A DNA stretch of 64,000 nt from Paenibacillus antarcticus. GTDB lineage: Bacteria; Bacillota; Bacilli; Paenibacillales; Paenibacillaceae. Made by a program: the position numbers and the translations under genes. This document shows, in pieces, positions 8,222 to 16,198 of the stretch. Position 1 is the stretch's first letter; each line of letters starts with the position of its first letter. The stretch covers positions 58,583 through 122,582 of the forward strand of contig NZ_LVJI01000044.1 in assembly GCF_001637225.1 (NCBI RefSeq), written 5' to 3'. The notes under the pieces were generated by a model. That model did not search any database, was not told the origin of the DNA, and saw only the letters and a program-made list of their open reading frames with translations.

Positions 8222-9730
8222 TTACTTACCTAGCATCTTCCTCATTCTAACGACAAATTTCCAAGCTTTTGAATCATAAATTTCTTTTATCTCAAGTTCT
8301 TTCGCCAACAACACAGTAGTTAACCTTTGCTGTTCATTTTCAGCAACTTTAATTCTTTCAGTTAAATACTCTACTGTAGCTTCCATTCCATTATTTATTA
8401 CTCTTAAATGTTCCATCTCACTATGCAATTCTTCTAACCTCATTAATTGTTTCTTATAATCTTGATCAATAGCAATATTCTCATTTTCCTTACTTAATAA
8501 CATATTAATAACCTGCTTAACAACCTCATCTTCAGAAAATTTAGATACGTCCAACTCTAATCTTGATATATATAATTCAGAACCTAGATTTAATATAATA
8601 TTAGGGTCATCCTTCTCAAATAGATAAATATTAGATGCCTCATAATTGAAATTTCCTATTACTTCATATTCAATCAATTCATTACTAGTAGCTTCGAATA
8701 ACTTAAGGTTTTCCACTTTATAGATACCACTATAATTAGAAGGATCTATTCTAATATTTTGAATTCCATTAATATTACGGAGGTCAATTGAAATATGCGT
8801 CGTTAATTCTTTATCTTTGAATTTATAACTCTGACTCTCCGATTCATTAAAACCTTGCCCAGAATCTAAAAATATTTGAATTTGGTCTTCACTAATTAAA
8901 TTTCCCTCAATAATCTTATCCATCATTGAATATAAATTATAAAAAGTGCGTTCCATCATTTCGAGCTTTTTCAATATCGTTATAGGAACTTCTTTTGATA
9001 CTTTTTCTTCTAACACATTGAGATTCCCGTTTTTATGCAATATAACTATTTTCCTATAAGATTCTTCCATGTAATCATAATCAAATAGATAAGAATTATA
9101 GAATTTGTCTATTTCTTGACGATAAAGCCCAAGCCTTGGATTATTTGCTGCAAAGAAGTGTATCCCCATTAACCTTTCCCAAATATCTAAACTCCCATGA
9201 CCGATCATCTTATAACTTATATTTTTTGAATCAAGATAACTTGTAAGAATATCAGGTTTGGGGAGACCATTATCCATATGCTCTTCAAGCCATATAAAAT
9301 TCTTATTAAATAGACTTTTATAGACTGTATTCACTCTTGATTCCGCATCTACCGTTTGTTGAGAATGAAATGGTGCAGTTATCACACAGATTTGAGAGCT
9401 TACACGGTATAACTCATCAATAAACTGATTTCTCTTCTCCTCTGGAATGTGTTCAAATACATCCAAGGCAACAATTACATCATACTCGTTATCTGAGAAA
9501 CTCATATTAGTAGCGTCACCTAGAATATAATTTGGATCATCTATTAACTCTTCTGGTAGTTGAATATCTAAATAAGTAATGTTATCCAGAGGTAAGAACT
9601 TCTCTAAATTACGATGTTCATTTGCTCCTACCTCCAGAATACGAAATGTTTCACCATCTACTCTTAACTCATTGATAATATTCCGGACATTGTTATACCT
9701 TTGATATTGATCAAAGAGCGTATTAATCAT
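8222..9730 (-). CDS. SAM-dependent methyltransferase with accessory domain and C-terminal coiled coil
   Basis: About 502 residues in three parts. Residues 1-200 are a class I methyltransferase: motif I is ILEVGANEH at 31-39, GDATNMSF near 71 is the acidic motif, and VALDVFEHIP near 87 is motif IV. Residues 284-395 match the accessory domain of the adjacent permease and glycosyltransferase (DSGQGFNESES, then IRIDPS near 326). Residues 425-485 are heptad-rich coiled coil, ending in a basic KAWKFVVRMRKML tail suited to membrane contact. This resembles chain-terminating methyltransferases such as WbdD, though no kinase domain is present. The frame opens 15 bases earlier, but the chosen ATG overlaps the wzt stop as ATGA and follows GGAAG. 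Substrate is unknown. Confidence 0.82.
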   Translation of the reverse strand: MINTLFDQYQRYNNVRNIINELRVDGETFRILEVGANEHRNLEKFLPLDNITYLDIQLPEELIDDPNYILGDATNMSFSDNEYDVIVALDVFEHIPEEKRNQFIDELYRVSSQICVITAPFHSQQTVDAESRVNTVYKSLFNKNFIWLEEHMDNGLPKPDILTSYLDSKNISYKMIGHGSLDIWERLMGIHFFAANNPRLGLYRQEIDKFYNSYLFDYDYMEESYRKIVILHKNGNLNVLEEKVSKEVPITILKKLEMMERTFYNLYSMMDKIIEGNLISEDQIQIFLDSGQGFNESESQSYKFKDKELTTHISIDLRNINGIQNIRIDPSNYSGIYKVENLKLFEATSNELIEYEVIGNFNYEASNIYLFEKDDPNIILNLGSELYISRLELDVSKFSEDEVVKQVINMLLSKENENIAIDQDYKKQLMRLEELHSEMEHLRVINNGMEATVEYLTERIKVAENEQQRLTTVLLAKELEIKEIYDSKAWKFVVRMRKMLGK

Positions 9731-10950
9731 TCCAGCACTTCCCATCTATGTTTCATATATACTAATCCTTCTGATATATATTTATTCGTAATATTAAAGT
9801 CCACAACATTCTCTTTGTAGTGAAGACATACTATGCCTTCATTATTAAATAAACCCACATCGATGCAGAAAGTTCCACTAAGCAATGGTAGGCTAGAAAT
9901 AATATACTTCATTCTATGTCTACCTAATCTATTAGGAATATCAATCTTCTCTAAGTGAGTATTAGGTCCAAATATATATTTGCGGTCTGGCGTATAAATT
10001 GCGACACCTAATAATAAATCATCTATTAGATCATCATAAACTTCATATTCCACCTCAACTTCTAGTTCATCAAAGGTCCTAAAGCTATTCTTATTTAGTT
10101 TCACCTTTGTAATTGATGCTACTGTTTCGGGGTTACTTGGTTTCACAAAATCAGCTGATTGTGAGATTTCCGGTAGGTCTAGTTTAGTAGAAATATCAGT
10201 ATTCACAGTATGCTCAGTATTATATTTCATGAAATCCTCATATAAATCAGCAATTTCAGATGATTCACCCGAGGCTTGCACTACACCATCCTTAAGCCAT
10301 ACTGCCTTATTACAGAACCTCTTCACCTGTTCAGTTGCATGGGATACAAACAATATTGTGGTTCCTTTACTTTTTAATTCCTTCATTTTATCAATACATT
10401 TTGTTTGAAAGCGTACATCTCCAACAGCGAGAGCCTCATCTACAATCAATATTTCTGGCTCTACATTAATAGAAACGGCAAAAGCCAACCTAGCAAACAT
10501 ACCACTAGAGTAAATTTTGACAGGTTGCTCAATAAATTCACCAATATCGGCAAATTCAATAATATTGTTCATTTTATTATCGATTTCTTCACGTGTAAAT
10601 CCCATCATCAGACCATTTAGGTACACATTCTCTTTGCCACTATACTCCGGATTAAACCCTGCACCTAGTTCCAATATAGCTGATATTTTACCCTTAACTT
10701 GTATGCTTCCGCTTGAGGGAGATAAGACTCCTGTTATCAATTTTAATAATGTTGATTTCCCTGATCCATTCTTCCCTAGAATGCCAAGTGCATCACCTTT
10801 CTCAACATTAAATGAAATGCCATTTAGAGCTATAAACTCCTTATGATACATTTTATGAGTAGGAGAGATTGCTTCTTTTAGACGGTCTAAGGGTTTATCG
10901 TACAATTTATAGGATTTTACAACATCTTTTATTTCAATTATATCAACCAA
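9727..10950 (-). CDS. wzt: Polysaccharide ABC exporter, ATP-binding subunit with Wzt C-terminal domain
   Basis: The 407-residue protein has an N-terminal ABC ATPase (Walker A GKNGSGKSTLL near residue 60, signature YSSGMFARLAF near 148, Walker B ILIVDEALAVGD near 168). A second domain of about 140 residues (from VASITKVKLNK) has the beta-sandwich pattern of Wzt_C, which in Gram-negative systems binds the modified non-reducing end of the polysaccharide before export. Both domains are expected only when chains are capped, as the adjacent methyltransferase suggests. The start is TTG. Its ribosome binding site is a run of seven G following six A, six bases before the start. It lies 25 bases after the permease gene. 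Confidence 0.9.
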   Translation of the reverse strand: MVDIIEIKDVVKSYKLYDKPLDRLKEAISPTHKMYHKEFIALNGISFNVEKGDALGILGKNGSGKSTLLKLITGVLSPSSGSIQVKGKISAILELGAGFNPEYSGKENVYLNGLMMGFTREEIDNKMNNIIEFADIGEFIEQPVKIYSSGMFARLAFAVSINVEPEILIVDEALAVGDVRFQTKCIDKMKELKSKGTTILFVSHATEQVKRFCNKAVWLKDGVVQASGESSEIADLYEDFMKYNTEHTVNTDISTKLDLPEISQSADFVKPSNPETVASITKVKLNKNSFRTFDELEVEVEYEVYDDLIDDLLLGVAIYTPDRKYIFGPNTHLEKIDIPNRLGRHRMKYIISSLPLLSGTFCIDVGLFNNEGIVCLHYKENVVDFNITNKYISEGLVYMKHRWEVLE

Positions 10951-10975
10951 GCTCTACCCCCCCTTTTTTCACCTC

Positions 10976-12340
10976 TTAAATGACATCTGCAAAATGAGGC
11001 TTCAACTTCTTAAAGCTTTTCACTCCAATTACAAGTGCAGTCGCACAAAACATCCAAAAGTAGAGCGTATAATAAGGATGATTCACAAAAGTCACCTGTT
11101 TAATGAAGGTATCTCTATACCCTTCCACAATATAGAACATTGGATTGAGTTTGAAAATATTAATCCAGAATCCAGAAATCATAGTGTATGACCACCCAAT
11201 CGGTGTGAACCAAAATCCTATTTGCAATATTATTATTATTATTTGATTTAAATCTTTGAAAAATAGCACAACAGAAGATGTTAATAACGATACTGAAAAA
11301 ACAAGCGCAATTGTACAAATCAAATAATAAATCAGTTGAACATTATAAATGTTCGGATAGTATCCGTACCCCGTATACATTACAAATATAAATACGATAA
11401 AGAACAAATGTACGAATAAGACCGATGTAATCTTAACCACAGGTAACAACTCAATCTTAAATACTACCTTCTTCACAAGATAACTATATTCTGAATACAC
11501 ATTTGTAGCACCCGATAAGGCTTCCGAAAAGAAAAACCATGGGATAATAGCAACTATAAACCATAAAATAAATGGAACTTCCGATACATTACCACTGCGT
11601 AATCCGATCTGAAATACAAACCAGTATGTAATAATAGTAAGCAAAGGCTGAATAAAACCCCAGACTACCCCCAAGTAGGAAGAAGCATATTTGGTTTTGA
11701 AATCATTTTTAGCTAGGCTGACAATCAGACTTCTTCCTCTATATATCTCTTTCAAAAATTTGTATACATCTTTGATCGAATTGATAATATACAAACTTAC
11801 TAAAGTAGTTATAATACTAGAAAATGAAATCCAGATCGTATTAAACAAGCTATTACCCTGTATTGCTACTTTTAGATCGGGTTGAATATTTAAGATAACA
11901 TATGGATCTTTATCAGCTACTCCTAACTCCAGTTCATCTTCTACCAGACTAATTGTCTTCACTTCATGTTGTTTAGTCATGATTTCATGGAGAGAAATGC
12001 CTACAGTGGAGTTTCCTATTAATTGTCCATCCCGGACTTTAACTATCGCATTCTGACTACCCAGATCCAACCTAAGAGAATATACGTCCTTAGGTAAATT
12101 ATATTTAAAGGTTTTCCAAGTTCCGGACATATCATAAGCTTGGTGAATCGATTGCTCCTCTGTCCACTCCTGACCTTCCCCCGTAATATAAAATAACTGG
12201 TAGTCATCTAATTGATCCGAAATTAATTTGAATTGAAAACTTAAATTGGATTCACTCTTTTGATAGGACATAAAAATGTTAAAAAATAAACATACTAACA
12301 TGAGTCCTATTACAGTAAGTATTGCTTTTTTAAATTTCAT
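10976..12340 (-). CDS. wzm: Polysaccharide ABC exporter permease with extracytoplasmic N-terminal domain
   Basis: ABC-2 type permease that moves lipid-linked polysaccharide across the membrane. The C-terminal half (from about residue 200, GRSLIVSLAKNDFKTKY) is a normal Wzm/TagG permease with six membrane segments. Unusually, residues 6-25 form an extra membrane segment followed by a domain at about 32-165 that should lie outside the cell (LFYITGEGQEWTEEQS, LRLDLG, DKDPYVILNIQ), then another membrane segment at 168-187. Typical Wzm proteins are about 260 residues; this one is about 454. The chosen ATG follows GAAGGAG eight bases upstream, whereas the longer frame has no ribosome binding site. 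First gene of the wzm-wzt-methyltransferase-glycosyltransferase operon. Confidence 0.88.
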   Translation of the reverse strand: MKFKKAILTVIGLMLVCLFFNIFMSYQKSESNLSFQFKLISDQLDDYQLFYITGEGQEWTEEQSIHQAYDMSGTWKTFKYNLPKDVYSLRLDLGSQNAIVKVRDGQLIGNSTVGISLHEIMTKQHEVKTISLVEDELELGVADKDPYVILNIQPDLKVAIQGNSLFNTIWISFSSIITTLVSLYIINSIKDVYKFLKEIYRGRSLIVSLAKNDFKTKYASSYLGVVWGFIQPLLTIITYWFVFQIGLRSGNVSEVPFILWFIVAIIPWFFFSEALSGATNVYSEYSYLVKKVVFKIELLPVVKITSVLFVHLFFIVFIFVMYTGYGYYPNIYNVQLIYYLICTIALVFSVSLLTSSVVLFFKDLNQIIIIILQIGFWFTPIGWSYTMISGFWINIFKLNPMFYIVEGYRDTFIKQVTFVNHPYYTLYFWMFCATALVIGVKSFKKLKPHFADVI

Positions 12341-12465
12341 TACACGTACTCCTTCAATCCTAGTAACTTCATTTGGAGCTTCCATATACGTATTAGTGTT
12401 CTGTCTTATTTTGGTTCACTATGATAAAATATTGTTCATAATTACATATAAAGGAGATTATAAAC

Positions 12466-14931
12466 TTGTCTAAACAAGTATACGGGAAACATTCCAAAGG
12501 GTCGAGTGTCGGCGTGAAGACACCTGTAATTTATTGGGTGTTAGTAGTCTCTATCATTCTATATTTAGCTTGGTCTCCATTTCAAGTGGCGTTATTCAAT
12601 GGACAGATGCTTCAATTTGAGAAACCCTTGTTCTGGGCTGCTGCAATGGCGGCTGTAATTCTACTAATCTGTGGTACCAACTACTATAAGACTATCACAT
12701 TGGAAGATCAAAGAGATTGGCTTGCTGTGTGGGTATTATTATTACCTATTACTTATATACTCGCACTCTTTGGTGCCGCTTCTCATTCAATGGCAATGAA
12801 TATGGTCATTATTCAGTCGACTTATGCCGTGATGTTCATTGTAGGTTTATTCCTACTGAGAGATAAGTTTGCAAATGGAGTGATTCAGCTAGCAATTATG
12901 GCTATAGCCTATATTATTGTTGGTTTTGGACTACTGAATTGGTTCGGACAATGGAAATTCGCAGGAAAATTAATAGCCTGGTTCTCTAGCGGAATTGTGA
13001 ATGGTAAGTATATAGATGCGGTAATGTCAGACTCTAACGGTCTACGTCTGACTTCAGTGTTTCAATATGCCAATACATACGCAGCATTTCTAATGGCATT
13101 CTTGTTCGCAGCAGTGTTCTTTCTCATTAAATCTCATAAGTGGTATGGCCAAATCATACACGGATTCATGTTAGTCCCCATTATCCTATCCATTCTCTTG
13201 ACACTTTCACGTGGAGGATTGGTTATGCTTCCCGTGGTATTTGTTCTTCTACTATTATTCTTAAAACCTGCTAAACAGATTCTCTGGGTGGCCTACATCG
13301 GCATAGCCGGGATAGCTTCTCTAGCTATTTCGAAGAACGTGACTGATCTCGGATTACAATTGAATACGACATATGAAGGTGCGGCTGCTGCTAAGGGATG
13401 GGGATATTTACTTATTACATCTGCCATTGTTGCGTTACTATTATGGGCTATTCAAAAATTTATCGCTTCTCATCTAGAACGAGGTCTTACTTCTTGGTCT
13501 ACTCGTAAAATGGCTAGCCTATGGATTCCAGTAGGATCCGTCGTTGTTGTCGGTTTGATTGCATTTCTCTTCATCGGAACCAGTGCTCGTAATATTCTCC
13601 CCGATAATGTAAGTACACGTCTAGGAAATATCAACTTCCAACAGCATAGTGTACTGGAACGTTTAACTTTTTATAAAGATGCTATGAAAGTTGTTAAAGA
13701 TTATCCCGTCATGGGTGCAGGTGGTGGTGCTTGGGCAGTACTCTATGAGAAATATCAGAATAACCCGTATACTAGCCGTCAAGCGCATAACTTCTTCCTT
13801 CAATACCTGGTAGAGGTCGGTATCCTTGGATTTATCATCTTCATGTCATTTCTCATCTTTATATTCTATAAATATATTCGTGGTTATATAAGAGAGAATG
13901 AAGAAGGACGCGAATCTCATTTCTTATATCTTATTCTGACCTTATCTATTCTGTTGCATAGTATCTTGGATTTCAATATGAGTTATGTATTCATGGGTAT
14001 TCTCGTATATCTTGGTCTTGGAGGTATGGCCGCTGTTATGGAGAGTAAGCCACTACGTTTCCAACATCTCCGCTTACGTGGGAGTGGCGTTAGTGCTCTT
14101 TATAGCTTAGTAGTCGGCATAGGTGCCATTGTAGTCTTGATTACTTCCATCCGATATGTTCAGGCAAGTGATGCTGGACTTGAGGCAAGAAAATTAGTCC
14201 AGACTAGTACATCCTTCGAAGAGATTAAGGAACCACTTGATAAAGACCTTAGCATCCGTAAGAGTCATCCAGATTCGACACTCCTGCTATCTTCTCTCTA
14301 TCAACAAGTCTACTCGCAGACACAGAATGAGGACTTCTATCTTACAGGATACCAAATGATTGTTAAAGCACATGAAGATGAACCCTATAACAAGAATATC
14401 ATCAACCATTTAATCAAGTTCCATTCATTAAAAGGCGAACAAGCACAAGCCTTCGATCTATTAGTAAATAATTCCAAGAACTTTAACTGGGATATAGAAT
14501 GGTATGAACGGATTATCTCACAAGGGTTTGAATTGGGTACCGAGGCCCTAGGAAAAAAGGATATCGCCTCTAAAGACAAATTTTTCAATGCAGGTATTGA
14601 AGCATTCGATAAGGTACAAGCTGGACTTGTACATATAGCTACTCTACCGGAAGGGCAAATGGCTGGACGAGCATTCGCTAATACCCCTGCAATGATTCTA
14701 GACACGGGTAAAATGCAATATCTACTAAATCAACCAGATAAGGCCGCTGAAACACTGAAAATTGGACTACTGGAAGACTTAAGTGACCCCGTTAACCGTG
14801 AAATTGCAAGATGGTATATTGCTGCTCTCATAAAACAAGGCACAACGGATCAAGCCGTTTTTGATCGTCTAATCCTCCTTGATCCAACGGAGAAACAACA
14901 AGTCGATGCAATCGTACAAATGAACTTTTAA
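12466..14931 (+). CDS. O-antigen ligase-like polytopic membrane protein
   Basis: The 821-residue protein has about a dozen hydrophobic segments in the first 560 residues and a soluble, helix-rich C-terminal part (about 570-821) that looks like TPR repeats. The Wzy_C/O-antigen ligase pattern is visible: LTLSRGGLVMLPV near residue 244, then MGAGGGAWAVLYEKY near 419, and RQAHNFFLQYLVEVGILGF near 440 with the conserved AHN. Such proteins transfer undecaprenyl-linked glycan to lipid or protein; WsfB of Paenibacillus alvei is the nearest precedent known to me. TTG start with AAGGAG nine bases upstream. Divergent from the exporter operon, which supports a role in attaching the exported glycan. A polymerase role is the main alternative. 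Confidence 0.82.
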   Translation: MSKQVYGKHSKGSSVGVKTPVIYWVLVVSIILYLAWSPFQVALFNGQMLQFEKPLFWAAAMAAVILLICGTNYYKTITLEDQRDWLAVWVLLLPITYILALFGAASHSMAMNMVIIQSTYAVMFIVGLFLLRDKFANGVIQLAIMAIAYIIVGFGLLNWFGQWKFAGKLIAWFSSGIVNGKYIDAVMSDSNGLRLTSVFQYANTYAAFLMAFLFAAVFFLIKSHKWYGQIIHGFMLVPIILSILLTLSRGGLVMLPVVFVLLLLFLKPAKQILWVAYIGIAGIASLAISKNVTDLGLQLNTTYEGAAAAKGWGYLLITSAIVALLLWAIQKFIASHLERGLTSWSTRKMASLWIPVGSVVVVGLIAFLFIGTSARNILPDNVSTRLGNINFQQHSVLERLTFYKDAMKVVKDYPVMGAGGGAWAVLYEKYQNNPYTSRQAHNFFLQYLVEVGILGFIIFMSFLIFIFYKYIRGYIRENEEGRESHFLYLILTLSILLHSILDFNMSYVFMGILVYLGLGGMAAVMESKPLRFQHLRLRGSGVSALYSLVVGIGAIVVLITSIRYVQASDAGLEARKLVQTSTSFEEIKEPLDKDLSIRKSHPDSTLLLSSLYQQVYSQTQNEDFYLTGYQMIVKAHEDEPYNKNIINHLIKFHSLKGEQAQAFDLLVNNSKNFNWDIEWYERIISQGFELGTEALGKKDIASKDKFFNAGIEAFDKVQAGLVHIATLPEGQMAGRAFANTPAMILDTGKMQYLLNQPDKAAETLKIGLLEDLSDPVNREIARWYIAALIKQGTTDQAVFDRLILLDPTEKQQVDAIVQMNF

Positions 14932-14949
14932 ATATCATATTATTGAATT

Positions 14950-14986
14950 AAAACGGCTCCCCCCTTTACTGGATGGTAGCCGTTTT
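14950..14986 (+). terminator. Terminator of the ligase-like gene
   Basis: The arms AAAACGGCT and AGCCGTTTT pair around a 19-base loop 19 bases after the stop, with T-rich sequence following. Typical rho-independent shape on the plus strand. Confidence 0.75.
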
Positions 14987-15000
14987 ATGTAAATTCGAAA

Positions 15001-15032
15001 GAAGACGATCTCTCCCATGAGAGATCGTCTTC
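15001..15032. terminator. Bidirectional terminator between ligase-like gene and galU
   Basis: A perfect 14-bp stem (GAAGACGATCTCTC with complement) around CCAT. The plus strand continues TTTGTG and the minus strand TTCTTTCG, so it can stop both convergent transcripts; galU ends 22 bases away. Confidence 0.85.
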
Positions 15033-15053
15033 TTTGTGTAAGAATAATTAATC

Positions 15054-15932
15054 CTATGAATGTTCAATTTGATGAATCGTTTGCTTCATATACTGAAGTA
15101 ATTTCTCTCTTAAATCATGATGCTGCAATGCATAATGGATCGTAGTCTCGATATACCCTAACTTCTCCCCTACGTCATGCCTTTGACCTTCAAAGTGATA
15201 TGCGAGTACTCTTTCAATCTCACCTAGTCTAGCAATAGCATCCGTCAGCTGAATCTCACCGTTCACACCAGCATGTTGTTCGCCAAGCAATTCAAATATA
15301 TGTGGTGTTAGTATATATCTCCCCATGATCGCTAAATTAGAGGGAGCATTGTCTTCTGTCGGTTTCTCTACCAATCTATTAGCTTGATATACCCGTTCTT
15401 CTATGGAAACTCCATCTACAATCCCGTATCTAGATACTTCATTCCATGGAACAGGTTGCACACCAACAACTGAGGACTGGTACTGTTCATATATATCAAT
15501 CATTTGCTTAAGACAAGGTTGTCTCGATTCTACAATATCATCCCCAAGCAGGACAGCAAAAGGTTCATTTCCAATAAACTTACGGGCACACCAGATAGCA
15601 TGGCCCAATCCCTTTGGTTCTTTCTGGCGAATATAGTGAATATCAGCTATTTCTGAAGACTTACGGACTTCACTTAGTAAATCCCACTTTTCCTGTGATT
15701 CGAGATTGTGCTCCAGTTCGAATGAATAGTCGAAATGATCCTCGATCGCCCGTTTCCCTTTCCCAGTGACGATAATGATATCCTCAATTCCGGAGGCAAC
15801 TGCTTCCTCAACAATATACTGAATTGTCGGTTTATCCACAATCGGTAACATTTCTTTGGGCATCGCTTTCGTTGCAGGAAGGAATCTTGTTCCTAATCCC
15901 GCTGCTGGAATAATTGCTTTTCGGATTTTCAT
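15054..15932 (-). CDS. galU: UTP-glucose-1-phosphate uridylyltransferase
   Basis: Forms UDP-glucose for teichoic acid, glycolipid and exopolysaccharide synthesis. The 292-residue protein begins with IRKAIIPAAGLGTRFLPATK, the GalU signature, and shows VEEAVASGIEDIIIVTGKGK near 41, LGDDIVE near 129 for metal binding, and RLVEKPTEDNAPSNLAIMG near 186. Length and motifs fit GalU/GtaB closely, distinct from the shorter RfbA above. AGGAG lies about 10 bases before the ATG. It is a single gene: terminators flank it on both sides, and a TATAAT is visible about 40 bases upstream without a clear -35. Confidence 0.96.
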   Translation of the reverse strand: MKIRKAIIPAAGLGTRFLPATKAMPKEMLPIVDKPTIQYIVEEAVASGIEDIIIVTGKGKRAIEDHFDYSFELEHNLESQEKWDLLSEVRKSSEIADIHYIRQKEPKGLGHAIWCARKFIGNEPFAVLLGDDIVESRQPCLKQMIDIYEQYQSSVVGVQPVPWNEVSRYGIVDGVSIEERVYQANRLVEKPTEDNAPSNLAIMGRYILTPHIFELLGEQHAGVNGEIQLTDAIARLGEIERVLAYHFEGQRHDVGEKLGYIETTIHYALQHHDLREKLLQYMKQTIHQIEHS

Positions 15933-16128
15933 TAGCTCGAGTCTCCTAATCTAGCATTTATTAGAATGTCTATTATATTCCACTCACTTTGCAATAATTG
16001 TAACAAATAACGACATTGTCAGATAGTCTCTCATTTACGTTGTTAAGATCATCACATTATGATATGAATCGGCCAGATACTAAATTTAATAGTATTTCTG
16101 TACATTATCCTTATATTCCGTAAAAAAA

Positions 16129-16163
16129 GACAGCCCACCGTAGATAAACCTCGGTAAGCTGTC
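16129..16163 (-). terminator. Terminator of the U32-family gene
   Basis: On the minus strand a GGACAGC-type stem with an internal two-base mismatch (arms 16129-16140 and 16152-16163) is followed immediately by seven T residues. It lies about 35 bases after the U32 gene stop. Confidence 0.85.
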
Positions 16164-16198
16164 CTATTTTATAATGTCATCGTCTAATGAACGATTAT

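Noticed and set aside
14385..14705. 106-codon minus-strand frame in the ligase-like gene
   Set aside because: Antisense to the coding region of the C-terminal repeats, no initiation signals.
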